Origin: Neocallimastix lanati (nom. inval.)
Taxonomy: Eukaryota > Neocallimastigomycota > Neocallimastigomycetes > Neocallimastigales > Neocallimastigaceae
Assembly (NCBI GenBank): GCA_016946835.1
Contig: JACVTC010000021.1
Coordinates: forward strand, 106,001-170,000
Length of the DNA: 64,000 nucleotides
Direction: 5' to 3'
How positions within the stretch are numbered: the stretch's first letter is position 1; the number at the start of each line of letters is the position of its first letter. The notes under the pieces were generated by a model that had not been told where the DNA came from, did no database searches, and saw only the letters and a program-made list of their open reading frames with translations. Below are positions 1-14,165 of the stretch, piece by piece. Both the position numbers and the translations under genes were made by a program.

Positions 1-131
1 ACAAATGATGTATCTATAATAGCAGTCTATATAAAATTATTTTATATGTTGAATAAATAATAAATTGATATTCATTATAAAAAAAAAAAATAAAAAATCA
101 TATAAATTAGTTGAATCCATTAAAAAAGATA

Positions 132-169
<38 letters not shown>

Positions 170-549
170 TTTTATATAAATAAATAAAATAATTATACAT
201 TATTAAAACATCTTATAAAAAATTATAATAATAAAATAATAAAAAAATTTATTCGATTCTATATAAAAATAATCAAATAAAATATTCATAATCAAAAATA
301 AATATTTTAAAATAATTGTTCTGCAATTAATTAAATTATTGAAAATAGATTAATAATTTATTATTAATTTAGTAAATAATATAATAAATATTAATATATT
401 AAAATAAGGATTATTATAAAGCAAATACTAAATATAATTACTTTTAAAAAATATAAATATTTTATGAATACTATGAATTTGATTACCTATTAATTAATCT
501 TCACATAATAAAAATGATCAAAATTCTATATTGAATGGATTGGTAATTC

Positions 550-591
<42 letters not shown>

Positions 592-987
592 AAAAAAAAT
601 TTATTTGACAATTTTTTTTTGTTTAATGTATATGTAATTAATACACATTATTATATGATAGATTCAGCAATATTAAAGTTTTATTTTATAAAATATATAA
701 AATATATAAAACATATTTAATTATTTAATATTTTAGTATATAGTGGAATAATAAAAAAAATTACTTTTATTATAAGTTATATAATTAATTTTTTTTAACT
801 TTTTTTTCATTGAAATTTGAATGTTCAATCAATAATTAGAAAGTAATTTAATTTTTAGTCTTTCTTGTTTTTGACTAACCACTAAGATAAAAAAAAGGTT
901 ATTAAATTAGGTTATTTAAAATGTATAATTATTATTATTTAAATTGTTAAAATATATATAAATAATTAAAACAATAAAAGAGAAAAA
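1..987. other. A/T-rich spacer, no gene seen
   Basis: Almost pure A/T sequence with an (AT)n run near 139-167 and a long A run near 553-600. No reading frame with coding character and no RNA gene was seen. Confidence 0.6.
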
Positions 988-1648
988 ATTCTACTTTAAA
1001 TGTTAATGATATTTCTGTTACTGCTGAAAGTTCTGTTGAGAAAGAAAGTCGATTTAAATGTTCCAACTTGATAATGCTGAAGATTCTTGTGATGACAGTA
1101 ATAATGGTAAAAAGGACAACGATCATCCAATTGAAAGTGTCAATAGTCCTATTGTTTAATACTGAAGGTTTGGTGTTTGTGATCAACTCTTTTTCACTGA
1201 AGTTCCAACTGAGGTTTCAATAAATAATAAGGTAATAAATGAAGATAATGATAATGAAGAAAGTATCATTCCAATTAACAATATTAAAAAACTAATAAAC
1301 TAGCTGAAAATTAATTGAAAAACAATCTGTACAATAAAATGAATCTTCAGATATAGAAGAAAAAAGAGAATTTGTAGAGTGAAGGCATCAACCACTTCAA
1401 AAACACCATTAGAAAAAACTTAAGAAGAAAATAATGATCCATCCATTGAAACTAAAATTAAAGATAAATGGATCTGAAGAAAAAGATAAAGAAAAAGAAA
1501 ATGGAGATAAGACCATATCAGAAATTAATGATAATGAAGTTGAGATCAATGCACCAGATACTCCAGATAATGAAGAAGAAAATAATACTAACTAGTTCAA
1601 AAATTAGAAAATGCTTATGATTATAATGATGCTGAAGTTAGCATTTAA
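988..1648 (+). pseudogene. Relic of the secreted acidic low-complexity protein family
   Basis: This stretch can be aligned by eye to the genes at 7327-8674 and 14166-15407. It keeps counterparts of the NVNDT(D) region, the segment reading like SPIV, the GDQLFFTE-like segment, the DNEESIIP segment, the arginine-valine-cysteine-rich core before 'KASTT', and the final DDAE segment just before the stop. The signal-peptide end is missing or unrecognisable. Several in-frame stops and frame changes interrupt it (for example TAA near 1157 and TAG near 1301), so no protein of useful length is made. It is the most decayed of four family members in this window. Family function is unknown. The homology call rests on shared word order and short motifs, not on an alignment score. 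Confidence 0.75.
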
Positions 1649-2840
1649 GAATAATAATTAAATACACTTTTTGGATTTAATAAAATATAAAATAAATTAA
1701 ATTTTATAATTTTTTTTTTTTTTTTTTTTTTTTTGCATATAGATTACAAAACATACAGAAATAGATTAATATTTATTTTTTTTAGATTGAAAATTTTAAA
1801 AATAAAATTCTTGAATATTTTTTTATTATTAATTGAATTTTTGTTAAAAAAAAAAAAAAAAAGCACCATCGAATTATTTACCATTTACATATACATTAAA
1901 AATTTTATTTAGAAATTTAAAAATTTAAAATGAATATATTAATAAATAAAATTAAAAATATTTTGTAAAATATTTTTTAAAATATACATATAAATATAGA
2001 AGTATAACTTTTAATATATATTTGATTTTATAATTTTTTATAGATGAATGACAAAAATTATTATATTATTTAAAATAATAAATATAATAGATGAATTTAA
2101 AAGAAATTGATTAATTTATAATTATAAATATTAAAAATTATTCATTTCTCGAATATAATTTCAAGTGGATATTGAGAACAAATAAATAAATAAATAAATA
2201 AAGTAAATTATTTAAAGAAAAATTTTATAAATAATAATCTAATATTATATATCACTAATAAATTTAAAAATATATAAAAAATCAAATAGTAGAAAAAATA
2301 TACTAATAAAGCTGATGAATAGTAATATAAAACTTTCACAATTATTACTATATTAATTTTAAAAAAAACAGAAATATAAAATTTTAAATTTTAATTATAA
2401 ATTAATATATATTTGTTTTTGTATTAATAATTATTTATAAAAAACAAAACATTTTATTAAAAAAAAAAAATATATATATATATATAAATGAAATTTGATT
2501 ATTAATTTAATTTTTTTGTTATTTTTAAATATAAATTTATAAATTTATAAATATATATATACTTTATATTTTTGTATAAATAAAAAAGTTTTACAAATCC
2601 TTCACCTTCAATATCAATAATATTTATTATAATGTATCCGAAAATAAAATAAAATAAAATAATAAAATATCATTTATAATATATGAATAATAATAATATC
2701 TTTTTCATTTAAAATATTTAATTGAGAAATAAACAATAATTAACATTTGAAATTTAAGATTGATATAATTAAAAGAATAATTATAATAAAAGAATGATAA
2801 AAATTAATTGAATGATAAGTCTATTGTAATATTTCATGAT

Positions 2841-2961
2841 ATATTACTGTATCAATTACTTTATTAAAATTGAAATTTTAATATTTATATATTACTGTAC
2901 CAATTACTTTATTAAAATTGAAATTTTAATATTTATATATTACTGTATCAATTACTTTATT
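2841..2961. repeat. 48-bp direct repeat, about 2.5 copies
   Basis: Copies begin at 2841, 2889 and 2937 with the word ATATTACTGTA(T/C)CAATTACT. The first two are full 48-bp units and the third is partial. The array ends next to the inverted repeat at 2987-3061. Confidence 0.85.
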
Positions 2962-2986
2962 GTTCATAGAAGTCTATTTAAGAATT

Positions 2987-3061
2987 AGAAACTTTTTAAT
3001 TTAAATAAAATAACATTAATCAAAATATTTAAAGTTATTTTATTTAAATTAAAAAGTTTCT
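2987..3061. repeat. Perfect 28-bp inverted repeat with 19-nt loop
   Basis: Positions 2987-3014 are the exact reverse complement of 3034-3061. The arms begin AGAAACTTTTTAATTT and are separated by 19 nt. A perfect stem of this length could be the ends of a very small foldback element or a cruciform. No gene lies beside it that it would obviously terminate. Confidence 0.85.
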
Positions 3062-4026
3062 ATCAATATTTCAAATAAATTCAGTTAAATAACAATTAAA
3101 GTTTTTTATATTATAATTATAATATATAATTTTAATATAAATGTAATATAATTTAATATATAATTTAATATACTATGAATATAATATTCCATATATATTT
3201 TATTGTATTATTCATAATAGAAAATAAATTAAAAATAAAAAATATAATAAAAAAGTTTTTAACAGAATTAATCCACATAAATAAGAACAAATAACAAATT
3301 TATATTCATAATTATTAAGTTTTAAAATGGATATAATTTTAATAATAATTTCCTTTTAGTTCATTTAAAACATATTTAATATTGAATAGTATTTAACATT
3401 TAGTATAAAGTAAAATAGGGATTAATGACAATTTAAGAGGACAATTTTTATATTAATATTTGTTTACACGAATAGAAAAAGGCTCATATATTTTTACAAT
3501 TATTTAGCATAAATTAATAGCTAATTTTTAAAAATAACTGTACATAGTTATTTTATATTTAAGAGATAATGATATTATTTCCATTAAGTAACAATAATTG
3601 TATTAATTTTATTTTTATTATTAATGTTATTGTACTTTTATATATAAATTTATATAATTATATTTAATAATATTGAAAATTTTACATTTTTTAAAGATTA
3701 AATTTTCAATAATTATAAATAATAGATATTTACGTTTTATGAAGTTACACAAATAAATTGATTGTAAAATTCTTTTTTATTTTTATTAATTGATTTCTTA
3801 TTAATCGAAACTCCTGGAGTATTATTAATTAAAATTGAATATAATTATAATTTTAGAATTCTTAATATATTTATTAATATATTATTTTCTATATTACAAG
3901 TATTTATATTATTATTACTCGTAAGTAATTCATATAAAAAGATCAAATTTTTTCTTTAAAAAAATTTTTAAAAAACATTATTAAATAAATAATAATAATT
4001 AATTTAAGTTAAAAAAAAACTATAAA

Positions 4027-5543
4027 ATGAATAGTTTTCAATTTTTAGTTGCACTTACTGCCTCATTTGGTGGTCTTCTTTTCGGTTATGAAGTTGGTGT
4101 CATGAATGTCGTCCTTGTTATGGACGCTTTCCGTATTTTCTTCAAGTTCCATAGTTGGAATGGTGACGCCCTCGATGAAAATGGTAAGGATACTACTGAT
4201 AAAGCTAAAATGATGTACCGTAAGTTAACTGAAGCTAATAACAAGGCTACTCTTGAAGGTGTTATTACTTCCAGTTTCGTTCTTGGTGCCCTTTGTGGTG
4301 CTCTTATGGCTACTTACCTCGGTGAAAAGTATGGTCGTCAAAGAACCATTATGATTGGTGCCTGTATTTTCACTTGTGGTGCTATTATTCAAGGTGTTTC
4401 TGCTCGTCACTGGGCTATGATTGCCGTTGGTCGTCTTATTACTGGTCTTTCCATTGGTTGTAATGGTGTCCTTTGTCCAACTTATATTTCTGAAGTTGCT
4501 CCAGCTAAGATCAGAGGTACTCTTTCTTCTTGCTACCAACTTATGACCACTTTCGGTATTATTGTTGCCGCCATCATTAACTCTATTGTCTGGTACTACA
4601 CTAACTCTTCTCCAGAAGGTTTAGGTATAAAGAGAGATGATATCTGGGGCGAAGTTGCTAACTTTGAATGGAGATTTGCACTTTTATTCCAAATTATTCC
4701 AGGTCTTGGTCTTGCCATTCTCATGAGTTTCCTTCCAAAATCACCACGTTGGTTATGTTCAAAGGATCGTGATGAAGAAGCTGTTGAAGTTTTAGCTAAA
4801 CTTAATGCTGCCTCTACTTCTGACGAACTTGTCCAAAGTGAACTTAAGGCTATTCAAGAAGACGTTGCAGCTACTCGTGCTGCTGGTTCTTCATCCTTCG
4901 GTGAACTTTCAGTCCAGTTATTCGTCGTCGTACCTTCATTACTTTCTTAATGCAACTTTTCCAACAATGGACTGGTATTAATGTTATTATGTACTACCAA
5001 TCTCAAATTTACGATGAAATTGGTTTCTCTAAGTTCATGTCTACAGTTGTTCTTCCAATCATCAATAACTTTGTCAACTTCATTTCTACCTTCCCAGGTA
5101 TGTGGGGTATTGAAAAATTAGGTCGTAAGACTTTATTAGTTGTTGGTGCCCTTATGATGATGGTCTTCCACATTTCTACTTGGGCCTGCTCTACTCAAAC
5201 TCATAATGGTAAGATGTGGCAATACCTTGCTGTCGCTTCAGTCTTCTTATTCGTCTTCTCCTTTGCCTGGACCTGGGGACCTGTTCCATGGGTTTACCAA
5301 GCTGAAGTTTTCCCACTCCGTGTCAGAGTTAAGGGTTCTGCTGTTGGTACCGTTTCTAACTTCCTTAACAACTGGATTATTGCTTTCGTTGGTCCAGCTC
5401 TTATGAAGGCCTGGTCTACCAAAACTTTCCTTCTTTTCGCTGCTGCTTGTCTCCTTGCCTGGATTTACTCTCAATTCTATGTTATTGAATGTAAGGGTCT
5501 TAGTATTGATGAAATGGATGCTAAGATGGCTGGTAAGGCTTAA
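4027..5543 (+). CDS. MFS sugar porter (hexose/pentose transporter type), split by one frame change
   Basis: Encodes a twelve-helix major-facilitator sugar transporter that would move a monosaccharide across the plasma membrane. The first part (307 codons, 4027-4950) has GGLLFGYEVGV at residues 16-26, GEKYGRQR at 99-106 (the loop 2-3 signature), GRLITGLSIG at 135-144, PTYISEVAPAKIRG at 151-164 and PKSPRWL at 237-243. The second part continues in another frame from about 4911 with RRR, then QQWTGINVIMYY, EVFPLRVRVKGSA and a C-terminal ECKGL, the counterpart of PETKGL. The two frames meet at about 4910, where one base appears to be missing. Total length is 1517 nt; with the missing base it would be 506 codons including the stop, normal for the family. 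Codon use is rich in GGT, TTC and GCC, unlike the spacers, which suggests strong expression. The frame change may be a sequencing error or a recent mutation. Substrate cannot be told from sequence. Confidence 0.9.
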
Positions 5544-7326
5544 ATGACTAATGAAGAATGAATAACTGCAAATGTTAACAATGAAAATCCAATAAAATAT
5601 AGAAAAAAATTAATAATTCAAAAAAAAAAAATGAAAAAGAGAATTTAAAAAAAAAAATGAAATGTCCAAATAAGTATTGATCAAAAAAAAGAAAGAAGTA
5701 ATGATGCAACTAATTGAAAATTATTTTAATGAAAAAAATTAAATTTTACTCTTTATTAAAAGTAAATTTAATAGTTAATTATAATAGAATATAATATAAT
5801 AAAATAGAATAGAATAGAATAAAATAATAAATTATAATATAATAAAACAAAATAAATTATAAAAAAAAATATAGGAAATAATAAAATAAAATATTTAAAT
5901 AGTAAATAAATAATAAAAATATAATATTAGCATTAAATTAAGAAAAATGTAAAAATAAAAGAAAAATATTTATTTAAAAAAAAAAAGAGTAGAAAATAAA
6001 AAATATATTAAAAATAAAAAAATAAGAATAATAAATATTAATCATATTTACAAAGTGTTTATAAAATAATAATAAAAAAAATAATATCTTTATTTGTTGA
6101 ACTTTTTTAAAATATCAGAAAAACTCTTTTCTAAGAAATTAATACTATTTTGTTTTGTTTTATATATTTTTAAAAATATTGAAAAATATTAGTATAAAAA
6201 TACTTTGATCAATTTTAATTGTTAAATATATATAAATGAAAAAAGAGAAAAGAATAATTTCTTTAGATAAATTTTAAAAATAATTATTTATTATTATATT
6301 TTATCTATATGTGATAAATAAAGATTAATAAAGTTAATATATAGTTAAGTTTGTTTAATTTTTCTTTCTTGATTTTATTTTAATTAATAATATTTAATAA
6401 ATAAATATAATACACGTTTTTTACAGGATTAGTAATATATCATTTTTTTTCAATAATTCTATTCTTATAATAATTTATATATTTAAAAGTTAGAAATTTT
6501 TAATAAAAATTAACTATAATATTAGTTTTATTTTCATCTTTAAAAAGAAAAAAAAAAAAAAAATTTAATATAATGGATTTCAAAATCATATTCAAAAAAA
6601 TATGTAATTTTTATATAAAAATTTTATATTTTATATTCATATTTTTGTTCTTGACTTCTTTAATCTAATGATATTTTTTAATAAACAATTAAATATTTAT
6701 TAATTTTGTTTTTGATTTTTTTAAGTTCTTTTTATTTTGTATTCATATTTATGTTCTTGATTTTTTTAATGTAATGATTGAATTTTTTATTTTTGTTCTT
6801 GATTTTTCTAATGTCTTTTTAGTTATTTTAATATATTTAATATCTTTATTTAATATTAATTTAAATTAATATAACATAAAGAAATTATATATTAAACTTT
6901 ATTTACTATTAATTATTAATTAAAAAAATTTTTTTTTTTTTCTATAAAAAAATATCTAGATTTTTATATATAAAAAAATTTTTTAAATAAAAAAGTTTAT
7001 TATTAGTATTTAAATATAATATGTATTATTAAAAAAAAATTTTTTATGATAATTTATTATATTAATAAGGGTCCATAATATTCATGTATTATTTTGTATA
7101 TTCCTTTTTTTATATAGTATTTATGTAATTAATTAATAATAAAATAATTTAATGAATTTTTAACTTTTAAAAATTAAAAGTTATTAAAAATATAAAATAT
7201 ATTAAAAATTCATTGATAACAAATATTATAATAATAATAAAAATAAACCTATAAAAAGAGAAATAAAGTATCAAAAATAAAAAGAAACAATTAAATATTA
7301 ATAAATTAATTAAATAATAAATCAAA
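5544..7326. other. A/T-rich spacer
   Basis: No gene was recognised. From about 6330 onward the sequence matches the upstream region of the copy at 14166 (for example AAGGGTCCATAATATTCATG at about 7068 and 13894), so it belongs to a duplicated segment. Confidence 0.6.
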
Positions 7327-8674
7327 ATGCAAATTAAAAATTTAAGTATTGTCCTCGCTTTCCTCAGTTGTGCTTTAACCACTACTTTAGCCACTCCAAT
7401 TCCAAATAGTAATGATGCGGTTGAACTTTCTAATGATGAAGTACTCAACAACAATTCCACATTAAATATTAATGATACTGATGTTGCTGATGATCCAGAA
7501 GTTTCAAATGTGGAAGAGGATCTAAATCTTCCAGCTCTTGATAATATTGAAGATTCTGGTGATGAAAGCGATAATGAAACTAATAAATATGAAGCTGGTA
7601 GTACTTATATCAGTACTGGTAAATCCACTGATATTCCTACTGAAGCTTTCGAAGATTTTGGTGTTGGTGATTCATTTCTTCTTACTGAAGAGCTAAACGA
7701 AATTCCAACTCAAGCTCCTCTCAATAATGGCAATGAAGATAGTGAACCAGAATTAGGAGAAAAAAAGGATGATTTCTCAACTGAAGGGGTCGATAGCCCT
7801 ATTGTCAATACTGAAAAACCAACCGAAACTCCTTTTGAAGATTTTGGTGTTGGTGATCCACTCTTCTTTACTGAAGAGCCAAATGAAATTCCAACTCAAG
7901 CTCCCCTCAATAATGGCAATGAAGATAGTGAACCAGAATTAGGAGAAAAAAAAAAAGGAGGATTTCTCAACTGAAGGGGTCGATAGCCCTATTGTCAATA
8001 CTGAAGAACCAACCGAAACTCCTTTTGAAGATTTTGGTGTTGGTGATCCACTCTTCTTTACTGAAGAGCCAAATGAAATTCCAACTCAAGCTCCAATTAA
8101 TAATGGAAAGAATGAAAATAGTGATAATGAAGAAAGTACAATTCCAGCTCAAGATTCAAAAATAATTAATAAACCAACTGAAAAAACAGCTGAAAAACTA
8201 ATTGAACAACAAAATGAAACTTCAGATATAGAAGAAGAAAAAAATGTAAATAAAAATGAAGAAAATAAAAAGAAAGATAATAAAAAGAAAGATAATAAAA
8301 AGGAAGATAATAAAAATGAAAAAGAACAAGCTCCAGTTAAAAGTAAAAAGAGAGTTTGTAGAGTTAAGGCTTCAACCACTCCAAAAGTTCCAATAGAAAA
8401 AACTGAAGGAAGTAATGCTTCATCAACTGATACTAAATCCGAAAATAATGTTCCATCCACTGAAACTAAAACTGAAAACAATGAACCAAAAGTAAATGAA
8501 TCTGAAGAAAATGAAAATGAAAATGAAGATAACATCACTTATGATAATGAATTTGAAACTGATGCTCCAGATAATTCAGATAATGAAGAAGAAAAAACCA
8601 ATGAAAATGAAAATGAACCAGATCAAAAATTAGAAAATGTTGAAGATAGTGATGATGCTGAAGCCAGTAATTAA
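7327..8674 (+). CDS. Secreted acidic low-complexity protein, interrupted by one A-run frame change
   Basis: Starts MQIKNLSIVLAFLSC with a hydrophobic signal peptide likely cut after TTLA, the same start as the intact paralogue at 24060-25628. The mature part is rich in Glu, Asp, Asn and Thr. It holds three tandem units of 186-190 bp starting at 7651, 7837 and 8027, each with (E)DFGVGD, FLLTEE or FFTEE, EIPTQAP and EPELGEKK. A lysine/asparagine-rich stretch follows, then the family core KSKKRVCRVKASTTP, and an acidic end EDSDDAEASN. The frame opened at 7327 closes at 7974. The family sequence continues one frame over to the stop at 8672-8674. The switch lies at an A11 run (7950-7960) where the preceding unit has A7. 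This could be real decay, homopolymer error or slippage. No enzymatic motif is seen and the function is unknown. Probably extracellular and disordered. Confidence 0.75.
7651..8110 (+). repeat. 186-bp in-gene tandem repeat, three units
   Basis: Units start with GAAGATTTTGGTGTTGGTGAT at 7651, 7837 and 8027. The first spacing is 186 bp (62 codons). The second is 190 bp because the A run at the unit's end is 11 instead of 7 bases long. Confidence 0.85.
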
Positions 8675-9866
8675 AAATAATAATTAAATTCTCTTATTTG
8701 TTTTATTAAATATATAAATAAAGGATATTTAATAATTATTTTTTTTTCATACCTATAGATTATTCATAGAAATCAATAAATATCTATTTATTAAGAGAGA
8801 AAATATTTTTTAGTAATTATTGATTGACTTTTTGTTAAATAAAAAAGTACATCAAACAATTATTATTCAAATAAGAATTAAAAATATGATTTTGATATTT
8901 AAAAATTTAAAATGTATAAATTAAATAAACAAAATAAATAATATGTATTTGAAAAATCATATTATAACATATACATAAATATATAAATAGTTTTTATTAA
9001 TTTTTCATATAAAATTAATGTTATATTGCATGGTTAATGGTCCAAAATTGTTTTCATTTTTTAAATTAATTAATAAAATAAATAAATATAAATAATTTTT
9101 TAAACTTAAATAAAATAAATAAATTTAAACGATTTTAATTAATTCTTAATTATATATTAAAAATAATTTATTTCTTGATATAATTTTAAATAACAATTCA
9201 AAAAAAAAAAAAAAAATTTCTTAAAGAAAAACTTTATAAATAATAATTTAACAATCTCTTTATATCTAATATAAATATAAATATAAAATAAAATTTCTGT
9301 ATAATTATATATATAAAAACTTACATATCAACCTTAAAGTGATTTTTCTTTATATATATTAAATATAATATTTTTTAGTTCGTTTTAATATAAATTTTAT
9401 AAAATAACATTATTTAATAGATTTAAAACTTTATTTATTATTAATTATTAATTATTAATTTCTAATTATAATATTATAAATAAAATTATTTCCTTTAGAA
9501 TTAAATTAAAATTTTATATAAATAAAAAAATTTTCTTTAAATAGGTAAATTTTATAGTTGTCGGTTGTCAAATAAAAAAATTATGGTAACACAAAATACA
9601 TAACAATAAATATATTAATCACTATTAAGATTTAAATATTTATAATTATATTTATATAAAAATTTAATATTTACAATTCGTATACTTCAGTATAATAATG
9701 CCCTTGTGAAGTCTTAACAGATATTAATTAAATGAATCTAGAATATATTATACCATTATTTTATTTTATTTGTGTTTTTATTTTTTGTTTATTTTTTATC
9801 TTTTTTTTTCTTTTTTATTACATGTATTTTATCAAATATTTATAAAGATGAAACAAGTTTGCTGCC

Positions 9867-9914
<48 letters not shown>

Positions 9915-10290
9915 ACAATTAGTAATTAAAATATATTATATGCATAGTATATATTGTATATATTAATTATTAAATATTCGATATAAATTTTATAATACTT
10001 TAAACTGCGATGCAGTAGTGATACTATAATCGCCATTAAAATTTAAATTTATGTAATTATATTTATATAAAAATAATAAAATAAAAATATATTGAATAAG
10101 ATTAAAATAAAATCTATTACAAATAAAATTAATACATATTAAATAAATTTTATAGTAAAACTAACAGGAAATATTAAATAAAATAAAGCTTATAGCATCA
10201 TTATGTATTTTGTATTTTCAGATGTAGAATAGTTAACACAGAGTTTATTCCTTTAAGTATAAATATAGTCAATTATAAATAGTCTAACAT

Positions 10291-10450
10291 TTTATTTTAT
10301 TTTTTTTATTTTATTTTATTTTATTTTATTTTATTTTATTTTATTTTATTTTATTTTATTTTATTTTATTTTATTTTATTTTATTTTATTTTATTTTATT
10401 TTATTTTATTTTATTTTATTTTATTTTATTTTATTTTATTTTATTTTTTT
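10291..10450. repeat. (TTTTA)n microsatellite
   Basis: About thirty nearly perfect TTTTA pentamers. On the minus strand this is AAAAT following directly on the 3' end of a LINE fragment, in the position of its A-tail. Confidence 0.9.
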
Positions 10451-10505
10451 TAAACTAGGAATAAACTTTATTTAATAATACTTATTAAAAAACGAAAAAA
10501 AAAAA
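10447..10505 (-). mobile_element. LINE 3'-end fragment (tail only)
   Basis: AAACTAGGAATAAACTTTA followed by TTTAATAATA matches the terminal sequence of the LINE at 17061-17090 (AGACTAGGAATAAACTTTA). Only about 60 bp remain, with the tail replaced by the AAAAT array. It is an extreme 5' truncation on the minus strand. Confidence 0.7.
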
Positions 10506-11303
10506 AACATGATTATAAGATCACTCTCAATGAAACAATTTTTTGTTTTATTTGTTATTATTTATATTTTCAATTATGATCCTTTACAAGAGTATAAATA
10601 TCTATAATTTGTTATTATATATGCTAAAAATGTTCTCTATTAAATTAATATTTTTATATTTTCAAAGTTTTATTTTACTTGTGATAGTTCTCTTCTATCG
10701 GGTATTTTATATTTTTGTGCATTTCTCAATTTTGCAATCTTGATCATTTCAAATATTCCATTTTATTAGTATTCTTTCAATTGACATGACGAGCAACTTA
10801 TATTTATAATTTAACATTCCAATTTACTTTTCTTTATTATAATATTGTGTCTGACAAATGATCCTTTGTTAAGAATCTTTAAGAGTTAAATGAGACTCTT
10901 AGTCTATCAAGGGTCAAAAATTTAGAGTTATAATTATTTCAACTTTATCAATATATTTTTAATGATAAAGAGCTGTTTAACTAACAAAAAATATTAAATA
11001 AAATAAAATTTATAGCATCATTATGTGCATCACAGTTGAAAGTATTTAAGTATATAATTATAATTAATTATTATATACCCAAAATTAATATATAATAAAA
11101 ATAGTTATTTGTAATATTATTATTTTAATATTAAAATTTTATGGACCATTATATTATTTTGTTATGAAATAATATTTATGTGTTAAAAATGCATACGCAT
11201 ATGCATATGTATATGAAAATTCAATATCAATGATTATAGAATAAATTTAAAAATAGTAATATTTCATTTTTAAGTTTTTTTGAAAAAATTAAGACAACAA
11301 CAA

Positions 11304-11338
<35 letters not shown>

Positions 11339-11700
11339 AATTATAAATATAAAAATATCTAATATAATAGAATTTAATATTTTGATTTTATTATTACTAT
11401 TATTATTATGAAATTTTAGTTTAAATAGAATAATATAATTTTCAAACTTTTTTTTAAAAAAAAAAAAATAAAATAAAAAATTTAGAGGGAGTAGTTATTA
11501 ATCATTTACATTTACAGAAAAGTATTTAAGTTTTATTTATAAATGGCCAATATAAGAAATTTATGAGTCAATAAAATTTTTGAAGGTTATTTTAATTGAA
11601 ACTATTCCTAAAAAAAATTTTTTTTTGTTGTATACTATAAAAAAACTTCCGTTTTGAGAATTGTTGAAAAATAAAATTAATAATAAATTAAAAAAAAATG

Positions 11701-11736
<36 letters not shown>

Positions 11737-12095
11737 GAAAAACATAAAAATTAAAATATTTATTTATTTACTTAAAATTAATACATAATAAATATATAAG
11801 AAAATAAATAAATGTAATAAATGTAAATTTAATTAAAATAATTGAAAATGATTTAGTTTATATTTTTATTTTATTTAAAAATTAAAAGAATATGAATATA
11901 GAATATAGATTATATTAAATTATTCATAAAAATAGTTTTTTCAAAATTTAATTGTTCATCAAATTATTAATTCATTAAAATTATTGGTTAATTATTTATT
12001 ATTATCCAATCAAATAAATAACTAGATGATCCATAAAATTTTAATTTTAAAAAAATTATATCATTTATAAATGAAATATTTAATATTATTAAGAC

Positions 12096-12394
12096 AGTTG
12101 GGTATAGTGGTGTATACCTGTAAGCTAAACTTCTGAGCAACTGAATGTAGGACGGTATGAGTTATAAGATTGTGATTAAGGACTTTCTTATGTAGAGAGT
12201 CGGTCTTATTCAAGTATCGAGTTAACATTCGTTGAGGGATGTAGGTCCTTTGACAAGGTTATTAACGAAGTGGGCAACGCGTGAGGCTGGTAACAGAGCA
12301 GCGAAAACCACTCGCTTGATACGGTGATTGAGATAGCTGGCTTGAGTAAGAACCTTCTTCTGCTTATAATAATAGTTGCCGAACGAAATTCTTT
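12096..12394 (+). ncRNA. Signal recognition particle RNA (7SL-type)
   Basis: RNA scaffold of the SRP, which targets secretory proteins to the ER. It stands out as an island of normal composition of about 300 nt, the usual 7SL length. The 5' end (GTTGGGTATAGTGGTGTATA then CCTGTAAGCT) reads like the Alu domain of 7SL, with the conserved UGUAA turn at 12119-12123. The S-domain helix 8 is present: CTG-GTAA-CAG at 12287-12296, a GNRA tetraloop, followed by AGCAGC at 12297-12302, the SRP54-binding internal loop. Helix 5 closes by long-range pairing of GGTCTTATTCAAG (12202-12214) with CTTGAGTAAGAACC (12341-12354), extended by GTAGAGAG (12192-12199) with TTCTTCTGC (12355-12363). A T18 run follows, as expected for RNA polymerase III termination. 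Exact ends are estimated. Confidence 0.92.
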
Positions 12395-12409
12395 TTTTTT
12401 TTTTTTTTT
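12392..12409 (+). terminator. RNA polymerase III terminator of SRP RNA
   Basis: A run of 18 T on the sense strand directly after the end of the SRP RNA structure. T runs terminate RNA polymerase III, though such runs are common in this window. Confidence 0.6.

Positions 12410-14165
<1,756 letters not shown>

Larger units (their letters stand above)
1649..4026. other. A/T-rich spacer upstream of the sugar porter
   Basis: No coding sequence was recognised. It holds a 48-bp direct repeat and a 28-bp-stem inverted repeat, listed separately, plus short A/T microsatellites. Some words near 1860-2230 resemble the 3' flanks of the two better family copies, so the relic's duplication may reach into this spacer. 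Confidence 0.5.
6330..8930 (+). repeat. Segmental duplication, copy A
   Basis: Upstream spacer, gene and downstream spacer are collinear with about 13140-15690. Shared words include TATAGTTAAGT near the left edge, AAGGGTCCATAATATTCATG before the gene, GACTTTTTGTTAAATAAAA after it, and GATTTTGATATTTAAAAATT near the right edge. Edges are approximate. Confidence 0.8.
8675..12095. other. A/T-rich spacer with microsatellites
   Basis: No coding gene was seen. It contains an A run at about 9870-9911, the TTTTA array at about 10291-10446 and a LINE tail fragment, listed separately. Related words ending in TATAGCATCATTATGT occur at about 10168-10206 and 10985-11024, marking a short dispersed repeat of unknown nature. 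Confidence 0.55.

Noticed and set aside
4900-4960. Programmed frameshift in the sugar porter
   Set aside because: No slippery heptamer or downstream structure is apparent and the family is not known to use one. An error or mutation is simpler.
4225-5474. Minus-strand frames inside the sugar porter
   Set aside because: Shadows created by the biased codon use of the porter.
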